Below, piece by piece: positions 8,600 through 18,400 of a stretch of DNA of 64,000 nt. Location: positions 310,001-374,000 of the forward strand of contig NZ_LR734808.1 of NCBI RefSeq assembly GCF_902506655.1, given 5' to 3'. The stretch comes from Marinoscillum sp. 108 (GTDB lineage Bacteria > Bacteroidota > Bacteroidia > Cytophagales > Cyclobacteriaceae). Under the pieces are notes generated by a model that saw nothing but the letters and a program-made list of their open reading frames with translations, was not told the origin of the DNA and ran no database searches. The position numbers and the translations under genes were made by a program. Each line of letters opens with the position of its first letter. Position 1 is the first letter of the stretch.

Positions 8600-9778
8600 A
8601 TGAAAAGGATTTTTCTGCTACTTACCATTTTTGGCTCTTTTGGGCTTTCTGCTCAGAAACTGATCACCTCTACACCCTTTGAGTTATTCGGAAATCATTT
8701 GTTTATTTCGCTGAGTGTGGATGACTCTGAGCCGGTGGATTTCATTTTCGATACGGGAGATGGACTGGCTGTGATTGATATCGATTTGGCCAAGAAGTTG
8801 AATCTAAAAACGGATCATCAAAAGTCCAAAACCAGTGCTCAGGGGACCATCAGCGGGGCACTGATTGCCCACAATAAGGTAGAAATAGGCGATGTGAAGG
8901 TGAATGATATTGAGCTCTACACCACCAATTTGCGTCATTTGGAACGTACGATCGGTAGAAACATCGATGGAATTATAGGCTATGACCTCCTTAAGAATTA
9001 TGTGGTTGAATTGAATTATGATGAGATGGTCATGAACCTGTATCAGCCTGATGGGTTTGCTTATCAGGGAGCAGGAGAAGCCTTTAAGTTTAAACTGGTG
9101 AATTATATCCCGACGATAGAGGCCAGTGTAACATTGAATAATGGAGAGTCATACAAGGATTACTTTTTCATCAATACCGGAGCCGGTACCAGCATGGATT
9201 TCAACACTTTTTTTGCGACCAAGCACGACGTGATTTCTAAGACCGGAAATCACTATTCGTATCCTGTGGCGGGTCTGGCAGATCAGGAGACCATGCACTA
9301 CGAAGGGCGAGTAAAGAAATTTAGCGTTGGTAGTTTTGAGTTTGATGAAATGCCAGTGGGCATTAGTCAGGCCAAGCATGGCATCCAGCATAACAAAAAA
9401 GTGGCGGGTATTTTGGGTAATAACCTGCTCCAGCGTTTTAATATCACATTTAATTACAGCACCAGCACCGCATATTTTGAAGCCAATGACTTGAATAAGC
9501 AGCCTTTTTTGGTGAATGCCAGTGGGCTGAACCTTCAGTATGGAGAGGATCTCCAGAAGTTGCTCGTTCACCGGGTGTTTGAGGGGAGTCCGGCAGAAGC
9601 TGCGGGGATAAAAGAGAATGCTGAGGTTATCTCAATTAACGGCACGGATATCGGCACTTATACGCTTCCAGAGATCAGGAAGATGCTCAAAGACATAGAC
9701 AATAAAACAGTCACTCTGGAATATCGCCAGGAGGGGGTCACCTCAGAAGCATCGCTCAATCTTGAGCCGCTGCTTTAA
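8600..9778 (+). CDS. Periplasmic retropepsin-like aspartyl protease with PDZ domain
   Basis: A 392-residue secreted protein (signal peptide ending near LSAQ, residue 19). It has two aspartyl-protease lobes: the first has FIFDTGDG with Asp51, the second FFINTGAG where the catalytic Asp is replaced by Asn192. A C-terminal PDZ domain follows (about 310-390; VFEGSPAEAAGIKENAEVISING). The architecture is common in Bacteroidota. With one catalytic Asp per chain the enzyme may be inactive or may need dimerisation, which is inference. It is divergent from the FG-GAP operon (96-bp spacer) and followed by a terminator inside the convergent neighbour. Confidence 0.85.
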   Translation: MKRIFLLLTIFGSFGLSAQKLITSTPFELFGNHLFISLSVDDSEPVDFIFDTGDGLAVIDIDLAKKLNLKTDHQKSKTSAQGTISGALIAHNKVEIGDVKVNDIELYTTNLRHLERTIGRNIDGIIGYDLLKNYVVELNYDEMVMNLYQPDGFAYQGAGEAFKFKLVNYIPTIEASVTLNNGESYKDYFFINTGAGTSMDFNTFFATKHDVISKTGNHYSYPVAGLADQETMHYEGRVKKFSVGSFEFDEMPVGISQAKHGIQHNKKVAGILGNNLLQRFNITFNYSTSTAYFEANDLNKQPFLVNASGLNLQYGEDLQKLLVHRVFEGSPAEAAGIKENAEVISINGTDIGTYTLPEIRKMLKDIDNKTVTLEYRQEGVTSEASLNLEPLL

Positions 9779-9798
9779 AAAGTATAGATTGATTTTAC

Positions 9799-10983
9799 TT
9801 AAACCGAATCAAGGGCCTGCAAAATGATATTGCAGGCTTTTTTTATTTCATCAAAGGTGATGATAAGCGGAGGGGCTATTCTCATAGAATTGTCACAAAA
9901 CAAGAACCAGTCCGTGACTACCCCCAATTCGATGGCCTTGTCTATGACTGGCTTCAGAAGTTCAAATGACTCCAGTTCGACGGCCATCATGAGTCCCTTG
10001 TTTCTGATGTTGATGATCTTGGGGTGCACCAGTAGCGACCTGAAATAGTCGGCCTTAGCCTCCACTTCGGCCAGTAGATTTTCACTCATTATGGTCTCAA
10101 TGGTAGCCAAAGAGGCAGCGGCACTTACGGGGTGCCCTCCGAAAGTGGTAATGTGCCCCAGGATGGGATTGTCTTTGAGTACATCCATGATTTCTTTGCT
10201 ACTGATGAAGGCACCGATGGGCATACCTCCGCCCATACCCTTGGCGCTGACGAGGATATCCGGTACTATGTTGTAATGTTCAAAAGCCCAGAATTTGCCT
10301 GTGCGACCAAAGCCAGCCTGAATTTCGTCGAGAATCAATAAGGCACCTACCTCGGTACATTTGGCCCTTAGTGCTGCGAAGTACTCAGGAGAGGCTATGC
10401 GTACTCCCGCTTCACCCTGCACCGTCTCCACCAGTACGGCAGCCGTCTGATGATCTATCAGGTCCAGCGCTGGCAAGCTGTTGAACGGCATATGCAGGTG
10501 ACCGGGAATCAGTGGACGGTAGTTTTGCTTGAAAAACTCATTGCCTCCAGCGGACAATGCCCCTTGTGATGACCCGTGATAAGCATCTTTGCATGAAATG
10601 ATGTGAGGCTTCCCAGTGAATCGCTTAGCTAGCTTCATGGCGCCCTCTATGGCCTCACTGCCGGAGTTTACCAGATAGACTGATGTCAATGGTGCCGGGA
10701 GTGTCCGGACAAGAGCCTCAGCAAGTTTGACCTGTGGGGTCTGTACATACTCACCGTAGACCATCAGGTGCATGTATTTGTCTATCTGGTCCTTGGCAGC
10801 TTTCACCACGTGGGGGTGGCAGTGCCCTACGTTGCTCACACCTATGCCGGAGATCAGATCAATGTAGGCTTTGCCTTCGGGACTGTACATGTAAATGCCT
10901 TCGGCTCTTTCTATTTCTACGAGCAGTGGGAAATCCGTGGTTTGGGCCAGATGGCTAAGGAAGAGCTGTCGGTTGCTTATCAT
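9799..10983 (-). CDS. Class III (acetylornithine/GABA-type) aminotransferase
   Basis: PLP-dependent aminotransferase of the class III (aspartate aminotransferase family, ornithine/GABA-like) group, 394 residues. Seen are VNSGSEAIEGAMKLAKRFTG (PLP phosphate and adjacent region), the YHGSSQGALS segment, the Asp of LILDEIQAGFGRTG and the Schiff-base lysine in SAKGMGGGMPIGAF. An ATG start at 10983 follows a TACCTTTG box at 10988-10995 (minus strand), typical of Bacteroidota promoters but without a good -33 element. Substrate (GABA, ornithine, lysine or beta-alanine type) cannot be decided from sequence. It stands alone and converges with the protease gene. Confidence 0.88.
   Translation of the reverse strand: MISNRQLFLSHLAQTTDFPLLVEIERAEGIYMYSPEGKAYIDLISGIGVSNVGHCHPHVVKAAKDQIDKYMHLMVYGEYVQTPQVKLAEALVRTLPAPLTSVYLVNSGSEAIEGAMKLAKRFTGKPHIISCKDAYHGSSQGALSAGGNEFFKQNYRPLIPGHLHMPFNSLPALDLIDHQTAAVLVETVQGEAGVRIASPEYFAALRAKCTEVGALLILDEIQAGFGRTGKFWAFEHYNIVPDILVSAKGMGGGMPIGAFISSKEIMDVLKDNPILGHITTFGGHPVSAAASLATIETIMSENLLAEVEAKADYFRSLLVHPKIINIRNKGLMMAVELESFELLKPVIDKAIELGVVTDWFLFCDNSMRIAPPLIITFDEIKKACNIILQALDSV
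9815..9844 (+). terminator. Rho-independent terminator of the protease gene, inside the aminotransferase 3' end
   Basis: An 8-bp perfect stem (9815-9822 with 9830-9837), a 7-nt loop and seven T residues on the plus strand. It serves the gene ending at 9778 but lies within the last codons of the convergent aminotransferase, so the two transcripts overlap. Confidence 0.8.
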
Positions 10984-11035
10984 GCCGCAAAGGTAACAAA
11001 GGATTCAAAGCGCAGTATCGGAAGATATCTTTACC

Positions 11036-13336
11036 TCACTTTGGCGGGAGTATAACCACCGTTTTTTTCTCTGCGATGGACACTGCGCCATCCGTAGAGA
11101 GACATTGGATAAGGGCGCGATAAACTCCTGTTTCGTCGGAGGATTTCACGGTCCAATCATTCTGTTTACCAGCTGTATTGATGAGTTCGTGTCTGAAATC
11201 TGGTAGATCTGAAGCCGGGTTTTTTTGCGAGTGTAGAAAACCCGTCACTTCTATTTTTTGATCAATAATATTTTTGATTAACGCATCGGGTGCATCATCC
11301 TGAAGCTGAATGCCGAGTATACCTCCATGCACACCTAATCCCTCAAAAACACCAAGGTGCTCTTTGCTGCTGATCACTTTAATTTCATCAATATAGATGG
11401 GCGGAATGGTCCAGATCATATCATCATTGGCCACCTGATGATCGTTAATGATAATGGTCGGTTTATAATAGAAAGTTTCACCTGAAACCGGATCATTGAT
11501 TCTGAGCTCCTTCTCACCCTTAACAGACCGGATACCTATGCCCACCAGAATGTCTACCACCACCTCCTGAAACGACTTCAGGATGACATAATCGGTCATG
11601 TCATATACCCGATCGGCTGTCAGTTGGTCGTATAAGCTTGGCTGGTTGAGCAGGGTTTCCGACTGGTATTGGGCCATTACCCGTTTTAGTCCGACTGCCT
11701 TGTTGATCAGTGAGTCCGTGGCTGGCTCTTCGATGTATTCAATCTCCGGGAGGTTAATACTCAGATTTTCAAACTTCACCTGCGTCTTAATGGGTCCTCC
11801 TGTAGAGTCCTTTACTGCATAAGTAAAGGTTTGCTGGTCGTGGAAATCTGTCAATGGCAGGTTGAACCGGCCGTCCATAATTTCAAGCGAATAGCTCATT
11901 TTGTTTTTCCATTGATAGAAATGAACCCATGAACCTTCTGGCAAAACGGTTTCGGTTTCGCCTCTGAGATCTATTCCCAGTTCAGGTGGTATGGTCATTG
12001 AAAAGGGCGTAGATTCAGAAAGGATGTTGTTCCACTTCTGATCAAACCAAGAAGTGGAATAAATCAGCAGATCGTCGATACTTAAGGTACCTGCCGCAGA
12101 TACTCTGGCACTGATCGGGGCAAAGGCATAGTGCAGGGCCATGTCAGTGAGTAAATAGGTGTTGGAGCTGAACGCGTCAGGTATGCTCATGGAGAAAGTG
12201 GATGCAGCACCGGAAGCGGCCGGAAATTCATAGGAAATTTGGGTGTCCGTTTTCACCGTATCAGGCCCTGAAAGAGTCATTGTTTTGGGTAGGGTGTGGA
12301 AGGGACGGATCGCCAGCACATTCCATTGCTCATCTAGCAGTGCAGCAGTATGAAAATGTCCCTGAAGCGCTGAGGAGGGTAATACAAAGGTAGCAGTGCC
12401 CTGGTCGTTGAAGGTGACCGGAAGGATAGACTGGAGGCGATTGCCAGACTCCAAAACCATCGAGAGGGACTGGTTTGATGCTTCCGTAGTGAGGACATTG
12501 ACGAAATACCGACTGCCAACTTTGGATACCTTGAACGTGGCTCCTGATCGCTCAATATCCATTGCCTGTCGGTGAGTTTTTCCCGACAATGTGGATACCT
12601 GAATGAAGTAGTCCTCTTTTCGGTCAGGAGTAAAAAAAGTCACTCCAAAGCCCTCATTGAATAGAAACTCGGAGATCACCTTTCCTGATTTGCTCATGAT
12701 CTTACCACTTGTGGCATCTGCCTGAGGCGCTGAGATAAGAACCTTTTGATTGTGTCCGGGGATCAGTTTACCACCTTCGGGATACACTGAAAAAGTCCTT
12801 TTAGCTTGTATGCTAGTAAACTTTTGGGTGGTTCCGGGATCCCAGATATTCTTAATATAGACAGGAGTGATGGCCCTCAGGTCTTCCTCAAAGTTTTGCA
12901 TGTAAGCTGAATGAGCCACCAGAAAATAGCTTCCCGTAGGAGTGGTGTGAGGAATGTACCAGGATCCATAAAAAGTACCTGCCTGATTCTTGAAGTTCAG
13001 CGTCCTTAAAGTACGGCCTGTGGTATCTACGAGCGAAACCTTCATCACCTGACTGATAGCATCCGTGGGCCTAAAAAACAGATCGGTAACCATCCCCGAA
13101 ATTCGCAAGGTATCTCCGGTGAAAACTACACGGGAACCAACTTGCAGAACGGGCGTTTCAATTGGATGATTTTCAATGAATCGCATGAATTTTCCCTCCA
13201 GATCCTCACTGATTGACTGGGTTTTTGCCTCACAGAGCACCAGCATCAGTAGTATGAAAATTAGATTTTTCATCATTCTGCAATAGTTGAGATTGGAAAT
13301 GGAAATGGACTTGAATTTAACTTCTTGATTCATCAT
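11036..13336 (-). CDS. MG2-like envelope protein with plug-like C-terminal domain, DUF4249 partner
   Basis: A 766-residue exported protein. The ATG at 13336 overlaps the TGA of the upstream DUF4249 gene (ATGA), but the clear signal peptide (MMKNLIFILLMLVLCEAKTQS) starts at 13276, so the true start may be either. After the signal comes a macroglobulin/MG2-like beta-sandwich (GDTLRISGMVTDLF, SYFLVAHSAYMQNFEEDLRAI, about 45-150), more beta-rich repeats, and near 630-690 a segment like a TonB receptor plug (TIIINDHQVAN, PIYIDEIKVISSKEHLG, GVHGGILGIQL). No barrel follows. It is last in a coupled cluster with two DUF4249 lipoproteins, suggesting one envelope complex. Function unknown. Confidence 0.75.
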   Translation of the reverse strand: MMNQEVKFKSISISNLNYCRMMKNLIFILLMLVLCEAKTQSISEDLEGKFMRFIENHPIETPVLQVGSRVVFTGDTLRISGMVTDLFFRPTDAISQVMKVSLVDTTGRTLRTLNFKNQAGTFYGSWYIPHTTPTGSYFLVAHSAYMQNFEEDLRAITPVYIKNIWDPGTTQKFTSIQAKRTFSVYPEGGKLIPGHNQKVLISAPQADATSGKIMSKSGKVISEFLFNEGFGVTFFTPDRKEDYFIQVSTLSGKTHRQAMDIERSGATFKVSKVGSRYFVNVLTTEASNQSLSMVLESGNRLQSILPVTFNDQGTATFVLPSSALQGHFHTAALLDEQWNVLAIRPFHTLPKTMTLSGPDTVKTDTQISYEFPAASGAASTFSMSIPDAFSSNTYLLTDMALHYAFAPISARVSAAGTLSIDDLLIYSTSWFDQKWNNILSESTPFSMTIPPELGIDLRGETETVLPEGSWVHFYQWKNKMSYSLEIMDGRFNLPLTDFHDQQTFTYAVKDSTGGPIKTQVKFENLSINLPEIEYIEEPATDSLINKAVGLKRVMAQYQSETLLNQPSLYDQLTADRVYDMTDYVILKSFQEVVVDILVGIGIRSVKGEKELRINDPVSGETFYYKPTIIINDHQVANDDMIWTIPPIYIDEIKVISSKEHLGVFEGLGVHGGILGIQLQDDAPDALIKNIIDQKIEVTGFLHSQKNPASDLPDFRHELINTAGKQNDWTVKSSDETGVYRALIQCLSTDGAVSIAEKKTVVILPPK

Positions 13337-14388
13337 TTGACTCTATCCATTATATAAAAAAGCTCATATTCACGCATTTCAATATCTTCTGCAGAAAAAT
13401 AACCCAATACAACTTCATTGGTGTTGGGTACGAAAAGATTCCCTTCAAACTCAGCTGGCAGTGCATCGAAAATGGTACCGGTATTTCTCTGTTGAGTGAG
13501 TATCTGATCCCAGTAGGTGTATGCTCTTTCGGATAAGGTGGACTGGATAACCCTCAGCGTGTAAACATATTGCTTGGCAGGAGTGGTGTCATTGACAAGG
13601 GTGAGTGAATCAAGGATTTCCTGTTGGTTTTCAGGTGTGAGGGTTCCAATATAATCGTCTTCTTCCAGGTCTTCTACCTGAATGGCAAAATCCAGAGCCT
13701 CTGAGTAGGTATCGTTTTGATTAGGAAACCAGAGCACATCAAAGCCGGAGATTCCAGCGGCGTTGAGCTCAGATCCGGACATCAGATTGAACTGGGAGCC
13801 GGTCACTTCATGATAATCCACATAAGTGTAGGGGTGCTCCCAATCTCCCTCGTATTTCCATTTCAAGAAAGTGGTTTCGGGAATGGACCGCACGAATGAG
13901 GCAGTCACGTCATGTCCATATCTGATTTCAGCTTCGTTATTAGCCGTGAATACGGTTCGTTCCGCGTAAGTTGCGGTGAGGTCAAAGGGTAGAGCAGACA
14001 CCATTGTTTCCGGTCTTGAAAGAATGGTCTTATCACCCACCTGCACGGTAAGCAAGTAAGTTTCTCCTGCCACAGGGTCAAAGTCTTCTGGTGGGTTATA
14101 GACATTATTGAGGAGACTCTCAAAGACGTAGTACTGGCCGCTGAAACTCTCTACGATCACGGTGGCGTCAGTGATCGGCGTGAGAATGGTGCTGTCAGAA
14201 TTATACCCACCCGAATAGCTCACGATCACACGAGATCCATTGGTGGTTACACGCCCATCTATGAGAATGAAGCGGGAATACTCTTTGTCAAACTGGTAGG
14301 GCTCTTCACAGCCGGGAGTAAGGAGGGTGATGGTTAACAAAACCAGGAGGAACGGGAAAGCTTTATGGTTGTTGACTGAGCGACTCAT
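13333..14388 (-). CDS. DUF4249 family lipoprotein (second copy)
   Basis: A 351-residue lipoprotein with signal and lipobox ending LLTPGCEEPYQF. The N-terminal YSRFILIDGRVTTNGSRVIVSYSGG matches the DUF4249 family, which in Bacteroidota is usually encoded next to a TonB-dependent receptor and is thought to be envelope-associated. The body is beta-rich, and a conserved C-terminal part runs RAYTYWDQILTQQRNTGTIFDALPAEFEGNL (split here as two motifs, AYTYWDQI and GTIFDALP). It overlaps both neighbours by ATGA. It is a paralogue of the preceding gene: same start motif MSR, lipobox, YWxQI and GxFDA motifs. Confidence 0.85.
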   Translation of the reverse strand: MSRSVNNHKAFPFLLVLLTITLLTPGCEEPYQFDKEYSRFILIDGRVTTNGSRVIVSYSGGYNSDSTILTPITDATVIVESFSGQYYVFESLLNNVYNPPEDFDPVAGETYLLTVQVGDKTILSRPETMVSALPFDLTATYAERTVFTANNEAEIRYGHDVTASFVRSIPETTFLKWKYEGDWEHPYTYVDYHEVTGSQFNLMSGSELNAAGISGFDVLWFPNQNDTYSEALDFAIQVEDLEEDDYIGTLTPENQQEILDSLTLVNDTTPAKQYVYTLRVIQSTLSERAYTYWDQILTQQRNTGTIFDALPAEFEGNLFVPNTNEVVLGYFSAEDIEMREYELFYIMDRVK

Positions 14389-15320
14389 GGTACGAGAATC
14401 ATTACGTCATCGAGTACGATTTCCTGCCTGATGGCGGTTCCAGCAGAGAAATATCCCAAAACCGGGAGATCCGCCCCATGAATGGATAGATTGCCATCGA
14501 TGGTGCCGAGTATGGCATCAAAAATACCGCCTGTGTTTTTTAGCTGGGCGTGAATCTGTTGCCAGTACTGATAGGCCCGCTTAGAGAGCGTAGTTTGTGT
14601 GACAAAGATGTGGTACTGGAAGTTGACAGCAGGCTCGAGGCCTGCCACGCCTTCAGCGTAAAAATACCGCTGAATGTCCTCCCAAAAGAGGACCACAAAG
14701 GAAGAAGAGCCACTGCTTTTCAAGTCAGCAGAGGACATCACTTTAAACTGGCTGGCTCCTGATTCGCGCATCAGCTGGCCGGTATAAGGATGTGTCCAAA
14801 GGACCATGTAATCCCATTTTACGTAAGTATTGTCCGGGATGGTACTGTCAATATGTGCGATGATATCAAGACCATGTATCATTTTAGTCACCTTAGAAGG
14901 GCTAAAAACCTCGCGGGTTACTTCTTCTGCTTCCAGGTGAAAGGAAAATCCGGGATGGATGGTTTCCGGTTCCGAAATAATGCTTTGACCTGCCGCCAGT
15001 ACTTTCAGAGTGTACGTTTCATCTACTTTTGGTGAAAATCCCTGAGGGGGTGTGTACACATTGGTGTTTGCTATGAACTTATAGCTGGCTCCGGCATCAT
15101 CTTCCAATAAAACCTCAGCCCCAGTGAGGGGTTTCAGGGTAGAATTGTTCGCATCAAACTTACCTGAATAACTGAGGATTACTTCCGAACCTATATTGGT
15201 GACCTTTCCATCTACGATCAGGTATTCGGTGTACTCACTATCAAAATCATAGGGAGACTCACACCCGGCAGAGTGCATCAGTGTAACAATCAAAAAGACC
15301 TGTAAAATATGCCGGCTCAA
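14385..15320 (-). CDS. DUF4249 family lipoprotein (first copy), probable TTG start
   Basis: Tandem paralogue of the next gene, with lipobox LMHSAGCESPYDF, DGKVTNIGSEVILSYSG and the C-terminal YQYWQQI and GGIFDAILG motifs. No ATG precedes the signal sequence. The frame is open to a TTG at 15401, but a TTG at 15320 gives MSRHILQVFLIVTLMHSAGC, matching the MSR start of its paralogue, and is preferred. It overlaps the second copy by ATGA. It lies 108 bp downstream of the giant T9SS gene and shares direction with it and the TonB receptor, so it may belong to the same locus. Confidence 0.78.
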   Translation of the reverse strand: MSRHILQVFLIVTLMHSAGCESPYDFDSEYTEYLIVDGKVTNIGSEVILSYSGKFDANNSTLKPLTGAEVLLEDDAGASYKFIANTNVYTPPQGFSPKVDETYTLKVLAAGQSIISEPETIHPGFSFHLEAEEVTREVFSPSKVTKMIHGLDIIAHIDSTIPDNTYVKWDYMVLWTHPYTGQLMRESGASQFKVMSSADLKSSGSSSFVVLFWEDIQRYFYAEGVAGLEPAVNFQYHIFVTQTTLSKRAYQYWQQIHAQLKNTGGIFDAILGTIDGNLSIHGADLPVLGYFSAGTAIRQEIVLDDVMILVP

Positions 15321-15428
15321 ATCAAGGTGTTTTGTATCACGTAATTTAGGATAAACAGGTAAATAAATTTCCTGTTTGGAGAAGAACACCCCTTGATGCA
15401 AATTCCACTATCAATGAATCTGAATATT

Positions 15429-18400
15429 CTATTTTTTGATCACCTTTTGTGTAAACTCCTGACCGTTGTGAATTAATTTCATCGTATACACGCCATCTGG
15501 CAGCTGTAGATGGTTTATGTTGAGTCTGCCATTTACCATATTAAAATGATAAGAATTGATTTTCTTGCCAGCCAAATTATAGAAAATCAGCTCGGCCTCA
15601 CCCTCCAGATCACCTCCGAAAATGAAAGTGATGTCGTCCACAAAAGGATTTGGATAGACTGACCAGGATTTCGGTAGGGACTCATTATTGATAAGAATGG
15701 TACTGGAGTACTCATGTGCTCCATCAAAATCCACCTGCTTTAGTCGGTAATAATTATGTCCTGCGAAAGGATTTCTATCCATAAAGTCATACTCCAAAAG
15801 GAGGTCGCTGTCTCCGGCACCCTCTACTTTGTGGATGGGCTCAAACTCTTGGGAAGAAGAAGCCCTTTCCAGGATGAAGTAATCATTCTTGCTTTCAGTA
15901 GCAGTTTTCCATTGGATCAATACATCATTCTCCAGCACTTGCCCACTGAAGTGGACAAGTGAAACTGGTAATGGTGAGCCATCACTACCACCACCTATCT
16001 GACTAAATGAAGTAACCCCGGAGGCAGAGGCAGTGTATGGGTTGGCACCTGCAGCACTGAGGTTGTCAGCTATGATACGCCAGTATCCGTCTGAACGATT
16101 TTTTGAGATAAACATATCCGCTCTGTTAAAGGAAGCATCCTCCTCTGACGCATTCCATTGTATGGTAATGGTAGTATTGTAGCCACTGTCGTCCGAGTTG
16201 ATATCCCATGTCCGGTTGATTTCCAGGTCAGTAACATGAGCGGTACCATAGGTACCTCTACTAAAGGTACCGTCAAATACCCGTACCTGAAAGTCTGCGG
16301 TGGCGCCCAGGTTGACCATGGTGAATGGGGTATAGGTGGATGTCCCGACAGGGAAAATGACAGGCCCGGCTCCATTGGCTACTTCCAGTTGTAGCGCTCC
16401 GCCACCGGTGTTTTGGTTCAGTGTTTGCACATAGCTGGAGCTACTTCCGCCTGCGATCGACCCGCCACTATTGATGGTCAGGTTGTAGTCTCCAAGAGTG
16501 ATGTTGCCACTGGTCAGGGTTAAAGTGCCTGATAATGTAGTGTTGGCTGTTAGTGTAGGGGACGCACCGTTCACAGTCAGGTTGCCAAAGGTACCTCCGA
16601 GCATTGGAGTACCCGAGGAGAGCAGGATGGAGCCGTCTCCGGTGATTGTTCCATTGTCAATGATATCGCCGGAAATCGATAGGGTTTGCCCTGAGGCCAG
16701 GGTCAGTGTCACTCCATCGTTGATATTAATCATATCTGCACTCACACTGGCATCCAGTGTGATGTCATGTTTGATGTTCAACACGGCAGTGGATGCATTG
16801 GGTACCGCTCCGGATTTCCAGGTGGAGGTATTGTTCCAGTTTCCGCCATTGAGGGTTTTGAAAGGCTCACGCGCAGCAGCCGTCACCCAATCAGTGGCGG
16901 CATCCATGCTGGTCAAGGTGCCGGTATTGCTATTGGTAGATTCATCCGGGAGGGTGGTGGAGCCAGTAGCTTCATCAAAACGGTAGTAGGCGACCAGGCC
17001 TGTTTCTGACCCGGTCAATTCTTCGAACATATTTTCCTGAATCTGCATAGAAGTTCGAGCAGTGTTCCAGATGCGAACTTCGTCTATAATTCCGTCAAAA
17101 AACCGAGTGGTTGAATACCTCGAATCCTTACCAATGTGCAATGCTGCGGATAGGTTTGAATTAATGGAAGGAACACCTCCTCCAGTTCCTTCAAGAATAC
17201 CATCAACATAGATTTTGGTGGCTGCACCATCACTTACACAGGCTACATGATGCCAGCCGGTACCCAGAAAATTCGTAGTGGTGGTTACAACCCCCGGAAA
17301 CCCTGACCCATCCGCCACATAAAAGGTGATGTCTCCTCCTGATCCATCATTTCCAATTAAGAAAACATTGGTTGCTGCGGCATTTACGTCGGAAGTGCTT
17401 TGACCCAATATAGAACCAGGGGGCATTGCAGTGGCGTTTACCCAAAACTCTACGGATAGAGCGTTAGTAAACCCTGTATATGGCGACGAGACCATTACAT
17501 AGTCATCCGTTCCATCAAAATCCAAAGCATTGCCCGGACCTACCAGTGCTGGAGCCGAAGCAGCGTCCACAACTGTTGCTGTTGATCCTACCCAGTTGGA
17601 GGCAGTAGAGGATAGGGCGAAGTTGGTAAGGTCCCCGGAGTTGTCATTTCCACTGTGATCTGTCAGGAGATCTACTCCTGTATTGGTACCGTCAGCAATA
17701 CCCTGATCGAATTTGTAGTAAGCGACAAGGTTTGATTCATTCGCCACATCCAAGGCGCGGTACATGTTTTGTTGAATTTCTGACTGTGAGCGAGCATCAT
17801 CCCAAATCCTTAATTCATCGATTTTCCCATTGAACGTAGTTCCATTTCCACCAGTATATTGTGCGCCAACACCCATACTCACACCACTAAAGTCCAAATT
17901 TGTAGTTTGGGTCAATTGCGGAACGCCATCCCAATAGGCAGTTGCTACTCCACCAGAATACACTACTGCAAAATGATGCCATGCTCCTGACCAGTCAGAT
18001 CCAACGTCAACTAACTCCAGCCAGGCCGCTCCTGTCCAAGTAAAAATTCCGAAATCGTCAGTATTGTTTGGATCAATACCGATTGATCCCGCCTGACTAG
18101 TCGCTCCAGTTAGTTGACTGTAGATTCTTCTATTGTCAATTACATCATTGGCATAAATCCACATTTCAATGGTTCCGGATGTTAACCCCAAATTATCAAG
18201 ATCCACGTAATCATCAGTTCCATCAAAATCCAAAGCATTCCCTGCTCCAGAATCGGAACGTCCTAATGTGAAATAATTTCCATCAACTACCTGAGCTCCA
18301 TCCACGGTGAATTCGATGCTGTTGGCGTTGGGTACTGAACCAATGATCTCTACGATGGAGAAGTCTCCTGATGTCCCAGCTCGCGTAAGTAGGTGATAAG

